In this document: positions 11,393-21,585 of the stretch, in pieces | How positions within the stretch are numbered: the first letter of the stretch is position 1 | Layout of the letters: every line of letters begins with the position of its first letter | Assembly (NCBI GenBank): GCA_012845835.1 | Contig: JABAKD010000023.1 | Location: 18,453,027-18,517,026, forward strand | Length of the DNA: 64,000 bases | Direction: 5' to 3' | Source: Undaria pinnatifida | Lineage: Eukaryota; Sar; Phaeophyceae; Laminariales; Alariaceae | Made by a program: the position numbers and the translations under genes | Notes under the pieces: model-generated | The model's input: the letters and a program-made list of their open reading frames with translations, nothing else | Databases searched by the model: none | Told to the model about the DNA's origin: nothing

Positions 11393-11592
11393 CCAAGTGT
11401 TGAGTGAGGGCGCTTTATAGCGTGTGGGTAAGCACTAGGTACAATTGGATGCAAATGGACGAAGGAGGAACATGCCGAATTATTTTCGTGACAAAAATGA
11501 AGCGCGTAGTAGTGGAGAGGGGGGAGAAGAGCCTGCCTTGTTACCACGGGTCTGAGTTATGTCTAGGGAGGGAGAAGGAGAAATGGCAATAG
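11393..11592 (+). repeat. Dispersed repeat (three-copy family), copy 1
   Basis: Shares GGCGCTTTATAGCGTG, GGTAAGCAC, CAATTGGATGC, GAAGAGCCTGC and CGGGTCTGAGTTATGTC with 12295-12490, and more loosely with 30048-30210. GCGCTTTATAGCG is a near-palindrome. A 62-residue frame inside this copy is not preserved in the others. Confidence 0.65.
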
Positions 11593-12294
11593 CCTTGTCC
11601 GCCACATGACGACATGTAATTGATCATCTCCGTGTTCCAGCAGTGAAGCAAAAAAGGCAACAATCAATCACGTACAGAAAGCGACAACGTGAAACAAAGA
11701 CAGACGCAAACCCCTACCGCCCAAAGCGAAAACTTTCCATACTACTACGTACGATGATACCGATGGGACTGCTGCTGCGACGCTGATGATTTGATGACAC
11801 GAAAAATACTTCAGCCAGACCACAAAAAAACTGTACATTACCTTATACTTCGTCTATTTTTCTTCTGTAACGTCTCACGAAGCCACCCGTAGCCCGCAGT
11901 GTCTGGTACCGAAAAACAACGCTAACGACTCGCACCGATACTCGATGGGGCTCAACGCAGGATCTACCTACCTGCATTCACAAAGCGGTCATCGAGGTAC
12001 CGGTAGGCTTGAAGGAAATGGGCAAGGCATACTTTCACGGATTCACGGATTGTGTTTTCTTCTGTTTCATACAGTACTGAGTGTGAAACTTGTCCTACAT
12101 TCACGGATTGTACTTTTGTTCGATTTCTTACAGTTCTGAGTGTGAAACTTCATAGAAGCTAGATCAACATGGAGTGTTATTTTCTTCTAAAGAAAAAAAT
12201 CCATAAAAAATAAATCAAAACATATGAATAAAATCAGAAGGACTGTCGGATTGGCTGTTTGAATCTCGGTGTAGTTTTTTTTTTTCTTCTGGAG
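11593..12294. other. No gene; short tandem duplication at 12035-12155
   Basis: The phrase TTCACGGATTGT followed by a T-rich tract, ACAGT and CTGAGTGTGAAACTT occurs twice about 70 bp apart (12040-12090 and 12100-12150). The rest shows nothing recognisable. Confidence 0.5.
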
Positions 12295-12490
12295 ACCAAC
12301 TAACTGCTGTGGGCGCTTTGTAGCGTGGGTAAGCACAATTCGATGCGAGTCGACGAGGGAAGAACGCGGTGAACTCTTGTCGCGATATGAATGACGCGCG
12401 TAGTTGTGTAGAGGCGGCAAAAGAGCAGCCTGCTTAGTGACCACGGGTCTGAGTTATGTCACCGGACGGAGAAGGAGAAAGAAGTGCTGC
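12295..12490 (+). repeat. Dispersed repeat (three-copy family), copy 2
   Basis: Second copy of the GGCGCTTTGTAGCGTGGGTA family. It ends at GGTCTGAGTTATGTCACCGG + AGAAGGAGAAA, almost at the start of the SINE described next. Confidence 0.65.
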
Positions 12491-12548
12491 GAAGACAAAA
12501 ACAGACGGGTTAAGCAAAACATCACACACAACATACATGTATGCCGCA

Positions 12549-12843
12549 TGTCCCCGGTAGCATATCAGGTTGCCCTCGAGTCTGGCGTAGGTCACTTTCG
12601 TGAGTTCGAGTCCCCCCGAGTGCATAGTCGAATTATTTCGGAAGGACTATTTCTTGTGCACAAGTTAACTTGCGGAATGCGCGAGAACCCAAGTTAGCAA
12701 TACTCGATAAAAAATCGACGAGCAGTGGGATCGCTGACCCCTATTCGCGATAAAAAATTGAAGGCAAGAACCGGGGGGGAGAAAAGACAACACCTGTGCC
12801 CACGGCTTGTCTAGAAGCTGGAAAGTAGAAGTGTGTGAAAAGA
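12549..12843 (+). mobile_element. tRNA-derived SINE, copy 1
   Basis: The head is tRNA-like. A box A (TAGCATATCAGG, 12558-12569) and a box B (GAGTTCGAGTC, 12602-12612) sit about 33 bp apart, the arrangement of an internal RNA polymerase III promoter in a tRNA gene with little or no extra arm. The head is followed by a ~215-bp tRNA-unrelated body ending GAAGCTGGAAAGTAG and a short A-rich tract. A second copy with the same boundaries lies at 51911-52205. A genuine tRNA is unlikely: I cannot pair a clean acceptor stem, and the homology extends far past the tRNA end. Mobilisation would need a LINE reverse transcriptase in trans. Confidence 0.75.
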
Positions 12844-12857
12844 AATAAAAAACAGGA

Positions 12858-13100
12858 AAACGTGTTGTTGTGGTCGTTGTCGTTGTTGTTGTTCTCGCTT
12901 TTACTCGCATAATCAAGTCCGTGATGGCAGGATAAGCTCCCGTCACTCTGTCGGCAAACTTGAAAATAGCAGGGGGGAAACTGTGAAGTATTAGAGGGGC
13001 GGAGGGATTAGAGGAGTGAGAGGTGGGGGGTGGGAAGATCAATCATAACATTCAGCGTAACGACGAGAAAGCTTCAGCCAGACTGATTGGAATAAGAGGA
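12858..13100 (+). repeat. Dispersed ~120-bp repeat copy, then A/G-rich spacer
   Basis: 12858-12975 is another member of the family seen at 10855 and 11140 (GTTGTTGTTGTTCTCGCTTT, then ACTCGCATAATCAAGTCCGT). It lies directly downstream of the SINE. A nearly identical stretch (GACAGGATAAGGTCCCGTAA) is at 26632-26652. Confidence 0.6.
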
Positions 13101-13144
13101 GGGGTGTTAGTTAGACGAGTTATTAGACGAGTGAGAGCTGGGAG

Positions 13145-13440
13145 ATGATCAACATCTCGAAAATGCCGCACCGTCGGAATCAGCACTAACGACAACCAAC
13201 GATGGGTCCATCAATGGGAGACAGGAAGATTAGACCTGCTTTCAAAAGATATAGCATTTTTTCATTCCTGGAAGTTGCCGAGAAGATTCAAAGTAAGCTG
13301 CAAGGCGTGTGCGAGCAGCAAAGGACTACGTTTTGGAGCCCCCTAGGGCTAATATTATTCGACTGCAAGAAAGGGGAGTCCGCGGATTTTAAGGATAATG
13401 GTGGGATCTCAAGGTATGAGAAGGAAGCAACGAAATATTA
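13145..13440 (+). repeat. Dispersed repeat with a conserved short frame, copy 1
   Basis: Pairs with 26725-26985. Shared landmarks are ATCTCGAA + ATGCCGC, GGAGACAGGAAGATTAGAC, GCCGAGAAGATT, AGCTGCAAGG, GCAGCAAAG and GGGGAGTCCGC + GAT. A plus-strand frame (13202-13450, 82 residues) carries GDRKIRPAF; the partner carries GDRKIRHAL, then the frames diverge through indels. A DNA-level repeat is clear. A once-coding origin is possible but unproven. Confidence 0.6.
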
Positions 13441-13446
13441 CTATTG

Positions 13447-13615
13447 TTGACAAGGGGGCTTCGCCGGCGGCCGAGTAACGGCCGCCGTCAAAGCAAATGC
13501 CCACAGGCAATGGAAAATAACCGCAAACGGCAGTTTACGATTCCAAGGCCTGTTTATTCCTGGACCGTGAAATGTTTGGTTAATCCCGGACGGATCGAAT
13601 AGTGATGGAAAAATT
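13447..13615 (+). repeat. Dispersed repeat with GCCGGCGGCC head, copy 2
   Basis: Second copy of the unit at 9768-9945, starting GACAAGGGGGCTTCGCCGGC and ending CGGATCGAATAGTGATGG. It abuts the end of the previous repeat. Confidence 0.75.
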
Positions 13616-13779
13616 ACCGGTTACGCGAGAGTATGCTAAAAAAACAACAACACATCAAACATTTAACCAAAAGAACATTAAGCAGCATAAAACATACCCG
13701 GTAACACATAAAACATTAAGCAGCATAAAACAGCATGAAACACCATAAATCAACATAAATCAACAACACCAACAACGAC

Positions 13780-13813
<34 letters not shown>

Positions 13814-13864
13814 ACAACAACATAAACAGCATAAACAACATAAACAACATAAACAATATTAACG
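13616..13864. repeat. AAC/ACA microsatellite region
   Basis: An A/C-rich tract with an interrupted (AAC)n run at about 13765-13830, flanked by repeated CATAAA and CATAAACA words. Low complexity; no gene. Confidence 0.85.
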
Positions 13865-14860
13865 ACTATCCATTCGCCGGCATGGACGAGGGTGATGGTG
13901 TGTGCCGGCACGCCATCGTTACGCATTAGCGATGGGTATTGCCGCGTGTATTATGCACCAGCATCTATTGCGACAACGACGCCCGCTTGCTGGTGCTTGG
14001 CGTCGCATTAAGCGTTGAACGTATCGAATTCGTGCGTGGCCAGTGTACACGTCAGGATAATCCGACCAGTATGCATCGCTATAGAGGCGCGTCTCGCCGA
14101 TCGCTACTTTATGCACCGGCATAGAATGAGTAGCGAAGCAAACACACAAACTTTTCACCGGCCGAGACGTGTGGTGAAGCATATATATTTGGTACAATCA
14201 AATCGCGCAAGTCGTTGTTTGTATACTATCCGGGCACTGGCCCGGACGAGGGTACTATTCATGCGCCGGCACGGACGAGGGTGATGGTGTGTGACGGCAC
14301 ACCATTGTTACGCGTTGACGGTGGGCATTGCCGCGTGTATTATGCACAGCGTCTATTGCAATCGGCGGTGCCCTCTAGCTGGTGCTTGCGTCGCCTCAAG
14401 CGTTGAGCGTACTCACGACGTGCGCGGTCAGTGTATACGTCAGTAAATTATACGACTAGCATGGTTATAGGCACGTCCAGTCGATCGCTACTTTATGCAC
14501 CGGCATAGTATGTGTCGTGGAACAAACGAACACACTTGTGCACCGGCGCAGAACGTGTGATGATGCCGGTATCTTGCCTCAAATGTGTCGCGTTAGTCGT
14601 CGTGCATGTCCTCGGTAGGTTAACATTCAGTACGTCAGTACACGGTGACACCAATACGCCTTGCCATGAAAGGGGCCGTCTCGCCGACGCTATCTTATGC
14701 ACCGGCACTAACGGTGGCTATTCCTGGTGCATTGACATGGTGTGTGATGGTATGTATCGTCACGAAAGTTCCGTCTGGTTCTCTACGCATCGCGACCCGC
14801 ATGCTACGCGTCGTTCGTGAGCGACAGAACTCTCACCATCTCACCAGCCTTACAGTAGCA
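13865..14860 (+). repeat. Tandem array, ~390-bp unit, about 2.5 copies
   Basis: GACGAGGGTGATGGTGTGTG occurs at about 13884 and 14274 (390 bp apart), each followed by CATTGCCGCGTGTATTATGC, GCTGGTGCTTG, GCGTTGA + CGTA, GTGCG + GGCCAGTG or GGTCAGTG, CGTCAG and ATCGCTACTTTATGCACCGG. A diverged partial third unit runs from about 14560 to 14800. Overlapping frames on both strands are by-products of the repeat. Confidence 0.7.
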
Positions 14861-15037
14861 GTGACCATCTGTAAACAGCAGCGGTCATTGCTTTTATTCT
14901 CATAAAACACACTGATGTTTGTTTGATTTCCTTTGCCACACTAACAGCAGTGCAGTCTCTCGCCCCTGCTTTATAGTGGCCACTGTAACAACGGCGCAGG
15001 CTATGGCACCGGCCTTGTAGTGGCCGTTTTGTGGGCT

Positions 15038-15042
15038 CTACG
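15038..15042. repeat. Target-site duplication, left (CTACG)
   Basis: The five bases CTACG precede the 5' LTR and are repeated exactly after the 3' LTR (21581-21585). A 5-bp duplication is typical of LTR retrotransposon integrase. Confidence 0.9.
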
Positions 15043-15709
15043 TGTTCGTGGTAGCGGCAGTGTATCGGCTGCTGTGATGGGAGAATCTGATTGGACAGTT
15101 TGAATATGAGAGCTGCTGTCACTCATTGTTGTTGAGCAGGATGTTCCGAGAATACTCTTTGTAGTGTGTCGGGTTAATACAACGGACGAAGATGTCTCTG
15201 TCGGTATGTTGGTATGTAGTACGTTGGAGTACGTCAGACACTTGGCCAATAGGATCGTGCGGATTGTTTGGTTGTTGTAGTGTCGGCGTGTGACGTGGTA
15301 TTCCGAGTGTGCATTCCACCGAGCAGACGTTGGGAGATCGGAGCAACGCGCCTACCATGCTCGCCCCCTTTGTGTTCATTGGACACATTGACGAGTAGGA
15401 ACATTCCTGTAGTGTTGCTAACACGATATAGCTTGTCTCAACGAACAGCCTAGCAATAAGTTACAGTTACGTACGTTGTGTCACGGAGGTAAGTTACAGG
15501 GATCGTCTCGTGGTATCACCCACGAGTAGTCCCACGTGTATGTACGAGTAGGCACTATGCGAGGAGGTTTAGGTATTCGACTACGAGCGGTTGTTACTGG
15601 GCTGTGGAGAGTTGGCCCACATGACCCACTCCACTTTCCAGCATGTCTCTCCAGACGGAAGTCTCAATAATATAATACCTTTTCCCCAGAAGCTACCGAT
15701 TTACCAACA
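15043..15709 (+). repeat. 5' LTR
   Basis: 667 bp, starting TGTTCGTGGTAGCGG and ending GATTTACCAACA. The short inverted ends TGTT and AACA match the copia norm. It is nearly identical to 20914-21580. It should carry the promoter and polyadenylation signals, but I cannot place a TATA box with confidence. Confidence 0.95.
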
Positions 15710-17329
15710 CGCTTAAGCGAGTCATCTGTCGACTGCTGTTTCGTCCCCCTGGACTGTGTCGACGGGCTGTCGGATGGATGTCGGAGGCGGCTTGATCACC
15801 CGACCTCTCTTCGTCATGGCTGACGGGGATAACGCGACCCCTGCGGCCCACCATTAGGGTGAACTGCAGGTTGTTGGTGAGAGAGTGTGTTTCATGAGTT
15901 CCCTAGAGACGCAGTATCTGTATTGCTCACCCCAGCTTTCACACCAACAGGTTTTGTTCGCGTTGGTTGTTGTTGAGACACAAAAGAAGAAGGAGAGAAA
16001 GGAATGGAGTCCCCTGGTTGTGTATGTAGGTGTTGCACCAGGGGCTGGTGTGTACCACTCGGGTGCCACCAGCAGGACCGTTGGAAGAACGGGCGGCGAT
16101 GCCCAAGGCTTTGGCGTGTCCGGCATGAGGGTTTGGAGTGGGGTGTTGTAGACCCAGACTTGAATCCCCGTGTATTTTATGAGGATTGTTCCTCGCAGGT
16201 TCGGAGCGTTGCACTTAGAGACGCGGGACCACAGGCTGGCGCGCACCAATCGGGTGCCGCCGGCAGGGCCGTCGGAGGAACGGGCGGCGATGCCCAAGGC
16301 CTTGGCGTGTCCAGCACGATGGTTGGGAGTAGTAGTCTTGTAGACTTAGGCTTGAACCCCGTGTAGCATTGTATGCTGATCGTTCGTTGTTACTGCAGTA
16401 AACTTCGATTCGGTCCACGGGACTGTAGGTAGGGCTTTAGATAGCCAGTCCTCAGTTCCTCACACCTCTTCTCAGTTGAGTAGTAGGAGGTGGGAAAACG
16501 TCGCCAGTGGAAATACATGGATTCCTGGGGCTGACATATATAATTCGGCGAGAGTTTGGGTGGGGGTCCTTTTCAAAGTTCCCAAAGCTCCTGAATTCAA
16601 CGGTACTGTACGGCACTGAAGTATCGTATCCCTTGTGGTGACAAAATTTGAATTTTCTGATGAGTGCCCGACACAAAATCTGTATGAGACGCTTGTTTCT
16701 GAGGCTGATATTCCGATGACTGACATTGTTTTCCAACTGACCCCCTGGTAAGAGAAATGACCCAGTGTGGGTAAGGTGCATCAGCAGAGAGTGTAGTGTT
16801 TTTCTCTCAAACCAGTTTTGAACAACTCTAATAGTCGAACATGCATGGTATCATTTTTAGGTGCCATCCTGTGCGACTTGTAGCATGAATGGTGTGGTAG
16901 CATTTTCGCTGCAACCTGAAGTTGGTATTCGTGTTGTTGGTGTTTGTGACTGCTGACAACGAATAATCCGTAGTAGAGTGAAAGAAAGTGTTGTATTCCC
17001 CCAACTTAGGATACAACAATCATCTCCGATTTAGATGTGTGCCAGGTCATGGAATGTGTGTTGATGGTCCTGATGTGGTGATGACTGCGTTTGAAGGACA
17101 AAGTGATATTTCCAAAACGTTCATGGCATGCTGAACGCGTATCGTCTAGGAGAAGACTCTATTTGTTCGGTGTTGACTGATTTAATACTGCAAGCAGGAA
17201 ACCACGATGGATGTGAACGAGTTAACAACATTTATGCTCATTCGCTTGATGCTAAACGTAGATTGATAAGATAAAAGTTGGGCAGAGAGATTTGTTTTTG
17301 TTGACCTGGGAGGGAGGAAGGACATTGTG
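15710..17329 (+). other. Element leader and unreadable gag-protease region
   Basis: Downstream of the 5' LTR I do not see a standard primer-binding site starting TGG. 16030-16390 holds an internal tandem duplication: TGCCCAAGGCTTTGGCGTGT at about 16099 recurs, with one change, at about 16290. No Gag zinc knuckle or protease DSG-type motif is readable in any frame, so this part is either strongly decayed or replaced. Confidence 0.5.
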
Positions 17330-17850
17330 TCCGTAGGGGGTACAGCGCTACCCCATGTTTGTGGAGAATGATTTCACAAGGCATGCATGGATGTATTTCT
17401 TGAAAATAAATCAGACGCAGGGAGTGCTGTTCGGAGTTTTCTTGCAGTGTGCGTGCTGATGGTGTCCCGTCATAGGTTGAGATTGTTAGATCTGACGATG
17501 GAGGGATGTTTTTCGGAAGGGATTTGCATCTGTGTGCCACGAGCTTTTGATCAAACAAGAGTTCACACTGGCTTATAGTCCGCAATATAGTGGTGTTGCA
17601 TAGCGTGGGTTGGGATTGATATAGGAGGCCGCGGTGGCGGCTCGTATCCAGGCTAAAGTTCTTTTTGAATATGTGCGATTACATAAGACTGAGATACTCT
17701 GGGCTGAGGCAATGCACTGGGCTTGCGAAGCCATGAATCACACTGCGTGCTCCGCTAACCCTGAGACTAAATCACCGTATGAAATGTGGTATGGAGAACC
17801 TCGTCCTGACGGACCGTATCCGTTTTGTTTTTGAAGCCAACGCCCTGCAG
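17330..17850 (+). pseudogene. copia integrase fragment
   Basis: Pieces of the integrase core lie in alternating frames. One holds FTRHAWMYFLENKSDA (about 17370-17420), the next holds VRSDDGGMFF around the second catalytic Asp (about 17485-17515), and 17634-17834 holds AEAMHWACEAMNHTACSANP and the family signature SPYEMWYGEP. An in-frame TAG interrupts the piece after SPQYSGVA (about 17580-17600). At least two frameshifts separate the pieces. The family is secure; the gene is inactive. Confidence 0.85.
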
Positions 17851-18634
17851 GTGACAGCGACCGTCCAAACTGCTGTTGCCATGGGGGGTGTTGCCGTCAC
17901 AGCTCCCTCCACTGCAATCTTGTCTGCCGATAGGGTCGCAGAGGAGGGAGGGGAGGATAGTGACGGATAGTAGCGACGATGTAGAAAACGAGGTATGGTC
18001 GCCTGTTGGAAGAGCAGTTGCCCACACACTTTTGAAACGTGCTGTCGTACTTTCTGGTGCGGGAGTTAATGATGTTGTCTCGGTTGATGCGGGCAGTGTA
18101 GTAGGTCATTCCTCTTGTGTTCCATCTTCCGTTGTGAATCGCTTTCGCCCGTGAATATTTTCTCTGATTGAGTCGCCCCCTTTTGTGTGTCTTCTGCAGC
18201 GCCTGAGACTGATGGGCAGGAGTAGGGAGGGCAAAAGATAGAGGAGGAGGTGGTAGAGACGGGGGATCCGGGAGGGAATGATGAGGTAGAGTCGATTGGG
18301 CCGGGAGGGCATAATGGTGACGAGTTGATTGGGTCGGGAAGACAGATGGAGGCAGAGGCGTCCCCTTTTGCAGATCGTATTCCGCGGTTTGTCGCTGAGC
18401 TTGCTGACTGCAGTACTGTTACTCGCGAGAATGGTGAAGTGTGAGATGATAGAACTCGCGTGCGAAACCTGTGCAGTCAAGGAGTAGATCGCGTCTGCAC
18501 TCGTATTCAATTTTGGATCCATCTTCGCATAAGACATAGTGTATGCCCTTGTAGCAGTTAGTAGAAATGGAATTGCCATAGTTACTGATTCAAGATGTTG
18601 GGTCAGAGCCTGGTAGCTATCATGTAGCCCAGCG
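17851..18634 (+). pseudogene. copia spacer between integrase and RT, decayed
   Basis: In an intact copia polyprotein this would be the low-complexity linker between integrase and reverse transcriptase. Here it is GGAGG- and GAGG-rich (18220-18370), giving acidic, glycine-rich plus-strand frames such as 18250-18444. That fits the linker, but it is not conserved enough to prove it. Confidence 0.4.
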
Positions 18635-19200
18635 TTGTACGCCAAGATTTGGGAAGGAGCCAGGTCTGCAGAGGTTGAAGGCTTGATGAGAGCAAGAACG
18701 TTCACGTTGGCAGTAAAAGTCCCGATAGGCTGTAATGTGATTGATGCTGAAAGGGTTTTCGAATGGAAAGCAGACGAAAAAGGAAAGATGGTGAAAGCCA
18801 AGGCTAGGCTTGTAGTGAAGAACTACAAGCGGAAGTACGGTGTGGACTGTCTTGAGACTTTCTTGCCTACCGCAAATGCTGTATCTCATAGATTGGTAGT
18901 GGCGTTGGCGAGCAAGTACAATTTGGAATTATTTCACTCGGATTGAGCAAGCATTTGCTCGGTCGGAATTGGATCACGAAGTGTTGATGGAGTTGCCTCC
19001 TGGCTGTGGTTTGGTGTCAGGAAAAGTTGTTCGTTTGAACACAAGAGTTTGTACGGACGAAGGCAAGCATCTAGACTGGTGTTTCGAGCAGTGTATTTCA
19101 GACCCCTGTGTCCTGCGTTTCGTGAAGGGAGACGGTAGTGGGGATGGATGTGATTCATGTGGATGACATTCTGTATGCAGGAACGATTAGACTGGCTAAG
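18635..19200 (+). pseudogene. copia reverse transcriptase fragment
   Basis: 18635-18946 encodes the start of the Ty1/copia RT domain (KARLVVKNYKRKYGVDCLET followed by a TFLPTA block). A frameshift and a stop follow. Another frame resumes with LMELPPGCGL at about 18985-19015. The catalytic motif is present as IHVDDILYAG, with the two Asp codons at 19162-19167. The RT fold order is intact at the DNA level, but at least two frame changes make it untranslatable as one protein. Confidence 0.88.
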
Positions 19201-19239
19201 TATTTATGGTAGCAGCAGCAGACGAATCTGTTTCTACGA

Positions 19240-19890
19240 AGAATTTGGGTGAGGTCAAGTTCTTTATTGGTTGCGAATAATTTAGGTGACCGCGGGGCTG
19301 GCACGATTGAGATTTCTCGGGCGAGATACTACGTGAGGAGTTTTTCTCGAGACGTTGATTGTTTGTCGCATCAGCCCTATCCCTCCTTCCCTTGCCAGCG
19401 ATACAGGTCCTTGTTGGAGGATGGCGAGGCAGAAAATGTGCCGTTCGAAGAGGTGGTGGCCGAGAGGTGGTGTGGAGCCAGCATGGATCGCCAGCGAGAC
19501 AACCTTGAACGCTGTGCGAACTGTGGCAGGCACCCAACGAGCCAACGAAGAGCCACTAGAAAGCAACCCGGAAGATCCTGCATAATCGTCTGGAAATGGC
19601 GCATTTATTTTTGTTTTGAAGTTTGTTCGGTTGACATAGTTTGAACAGACAGTTTGGTAGACATAGCAGGTACGCTGGTATTGTTTGTAGTTCGTAGGTA
19701 CCGACGTTGCGAGATTAGGCTACTGACCGTAGATCAGTTTCAGGATCGATGGTTGTTTTTGTAGCTGAGATATTTGTTGTTTTGATTTGGATTTCTAGGA
19801 CGTAGAAATGCGTTTCGCAGTCACTTCTGAGGCAGAGTACCTTGCGATGGTGGATGGTATGAAGGAGGCTCTCTGTTCGTGAACGGAGTG
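19240..19890 (+). pseudogene. copia RT C-terminus and RNase H fragment
   Basis: 19255-19275 reads FFIGCE-like, the motif after the RT palm in copia. At 19815-19870 the RNase H block AVTSEAEYLAMVDGMKEA, with its catalytic Glu in SEAEY, is readable in one frame. The DNA between contains no continuous frame. This is the 3' end of the element's coding capacity. Confidence 0.75.
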
Positions 19891-20034
19891 CTCCTGTTTC
19901 TGAGATCCCGTGTGAAGCCTCGTAAGATAGAGGTCCTTTAGGACAGCTCAGGTGCGATTGCGCTCGCAGAAATGACTTTGCGCTGGGCTCTAGGAAGTAG
20001 AAGTCTGAATTGTTTTTGATTTTGTTTTTCTTGA

Positions 20035-20037
20035 TAA
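20035..20037. repeat. Target-site duplication TAA, left
   Basis: TAA directly before the inverted terminal repeat; the same TAA follows the other terminus at 20873-20875. A 3-bp TWA duplication is characteristic of PIF/Harbinger-type DNA transposons. Confidence 0.75.
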
Positions 20038-20872
20038 GGCCGTTTCTTATAGCATTGGATTCTCATCTTCGATTCCGCCAGAATCCGATTCGGCAAAATT
20101 CGGGCGGAGAAGAAAGCCCGACCTTTCTTATAGCGAACGGATTTTGTCAGACGGATTTCAGCAGGACTGTCAATTTTTTTTGAAAACAGCGCGCGCAAAA
20201 CCCAACACCACACAGCAGCAGCAGCAGCAGCAGCAGCACACAGCAGACCGATACAGACATACAGACGCAGCGCAGAGGCAGCAGACCACACGCAGCAGAC
20301 CACACAGACGTTGCAAACATGCCGGACCAAGAGGCACCAGCCCTTGACATCTCATCGTCCTCTGTGTCGGGCTCTAGCTCGTCTTCGTAGTCTTGTAAGA
20401 TGAGGTCCCAGGTGGCGACACTACGCTGCTGCTGCAGATGGAAGGCAGCTAGCGTGGTGGCAAAGACAGCAGAAACGTCGACACCAGCTTTTTCTCTCGC
20501 TGTCGCGGCCATTTGATGGTGCACCACGCGTCCCGAGGGCAAGCCACGTTCGTAGGCTAGCCCACGGGCGACGCCCAGCAGCCCTAACAGCGCCGGCACT
20601 GCAGCACGCATGTGGGGTAGCCCGATGTGTGTGTGTGTGTGCGCGCGCGCGCGGCGCAACCAGAGAGTTTCAAATAATCCGAGACAGAAATCCGGGTTGG
20701 GCAGCGTCTCGGATTTTGGTCAGGAATCCGAGTGGCCGCAACTCGAAAAGCTGAAATCGGATTTTTCCGAATTGGATTGTGCCAAAATCCGTGTCTATAA
20801 GAAGGCGGAAATGGGCCCGAATCGGATTCTGGCGGAATCGAAGATGAGAATCCAATGCTATAAGAAACGGCC
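20038..20872. mobile_element. Non-autonomous PIF/Harbinger-like DNA element nested in the LTR element
   Basis: 835 bp bounded by 56-bp inverted repeats. The left terminus begins GGCCGTTTCTTATAGCATTG, and the right terminus (20817-20872) is its reverse complement with no mismatch I can find. TAA lies on both sides. GG-C-C-type ends and the TAA target agree with PIF/Harbinger. The interior holds a CAG run (20214-20236) and a GTGT/GCGC dinucleotide tract (20629-20653). A 170-residue minus-strand frame (20147-20659) has no transposase motif that I recognise, so the element should depend on a transposase from elsewhere. Its perfect termini suggest a recent insertion. Confidence 0.85.
20147..20659 (-). 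CDS. Hypothetical frame inside the nested DNA element
   Basis: 170 residues read on the minus strand: a His/Arg/Thr-rich start from the GT/CG dinucleotide tract, a middle section with an acidic stretch (QDYEDELEPDTEDDEM, about residues 88-103), then a Cys/Leu-rich tail from the CTG run. The middle looks more protein-like than the ends and could be the remnant of an accessory or transposase N-terminal domain. I recognise no catalytic motif. It may be non-coding. Confidence 0.25.
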   Translation of the reverse strand: MRRARAHTHTHIGLPHMRAAVPALLGLLGVARGLAYERGLPSGRVVHHQMAATAREKAGVDVSAVFATTLAAFHLQQQRSVATWDLILQDYEDELEPDTEDDEMSRAGASWSGMFATSVWSAACGLLPLRCVCMSVSVCCVLLLLLLLLCGVGFCARCFQKKLTVLLKSV

Positions 20873-20905
20873 TAAGTACTTGGTCTGGTTGATACAACAG
20901 CCCCT

Positions 20906-20913
20906 AGAGAGGG
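20906..20913 (+). promoter_or_regulatory. Putative polypurine tract of the LTR element
   Basis: AGAGAGGG lies immediately upstream of the 3' LTR, where the plus-strand primer of LTR retrotransposons is expected. It is short but all purine. Confidence 0.5.
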
Positions 20914-21580
20914 TGTTCGTGGTAGCGGCAGTGTATCGGCTGCTGTGATAGGAGAATCTGATTGGACAGTTTGAATATGAGAACTGCTGCCACTCATTGT
21001 TGTTGAGCAGGATGTTCCGAGAATACTCTTTGTAGTGTGTCGGGTTAATACAACGGACGAAGGTGTCTCTGTCGGTATGTTGGTATGTAGTACGTTGGAG
21101 TACGTCAGACACTTGGCCAATAGGATCGTGCGGATTGTTTGGTTGTTGTAGTGTCGGCGTGTGACGTGGTATTCCGAGTGTGCATTCCACCGAGCAGACG
21201 TTGGGAGATCGGAGCAACGCGCCTACCATGCTCGCCCCCTTTGTGTTCATTGGACACATTGACGAGTAGGAACATTCCTGTAGTGTTGCTAACACGATAT
21301 AGCTTGTCTCAACGAACAGCCTAGCAATAAGTTACAGTTACATACGTTGTGTCACGGAGGTAAGTTACAGGGATCGTCTCGTGGTATCACCCACGAGTAG
21401 TCCCACGTGTATGTACGAGTAGGCACTATGCGAGGAGGTTTAGGTATTCGACTACGAGCGGTTGTTACTGGGCTGTGGAGAGTTGGCCCACATGACCCAC
21501 TCCACTTTCCAGCATGTCTCTCCAGACGGAAGTCTCAATAATATAATGCCTTTTCCCCAGAAGCTACCGATTTACCAACA
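20914..21580 (+). repeat. 3' LTR
   Basis: 667 bp, the same length and ends as the 5' LTR. The differences I found by eye are single substitutions (for example GGGAG/AGGAG, GAGAGC/GAGAAC, GAAGATG/GAAGGTG, ACGTACG/ACATACG, ATACC/ATGCC). It is followed at once by the target duplication CTACG (21581-21585). Confidence 0.95.
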
Positions 21581-21585
21581 CTACG

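Larger units (their letters stand above)
15043..21580 (+). mobile_element. Ty1/copia LTR retrotransposon, complete ends, decayed genes
   Basis: A 6538-bp element bounded by two 667-bp LTRs that begin TGTT and end AACA, flanked by the 5-bp repeat CTACG. The order integrase, reverse transcriptase, RNase H on the plus strand is diagnostic of the copia superfamily. I see only about six mismatches between the LTRs, so the insertion looks young. Even so, the internal region has stops and frameshifts in every domain, and no gag-protease frame is readable. It also carries a nested inverted-repeat DNA element (20038-20872). It is therefore non-autonomous and, if it moved recently, was presumably supplied with proteins by another copy. 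Confidence 0.93.

Noticed and set aside
17330-19890. Alternative genetic code to explain in-frame stops in the copia region
   Set aside because: Stops fall at positions expected to hold different residues (for example Glu), and frameshifts are equally common, so decay is the simpler reading.
15119-21295. Frames of 101-145 residues on the minus strand, present twice
   Set aside because: They are the two LTR copies read backwards, which explains their near-identity.
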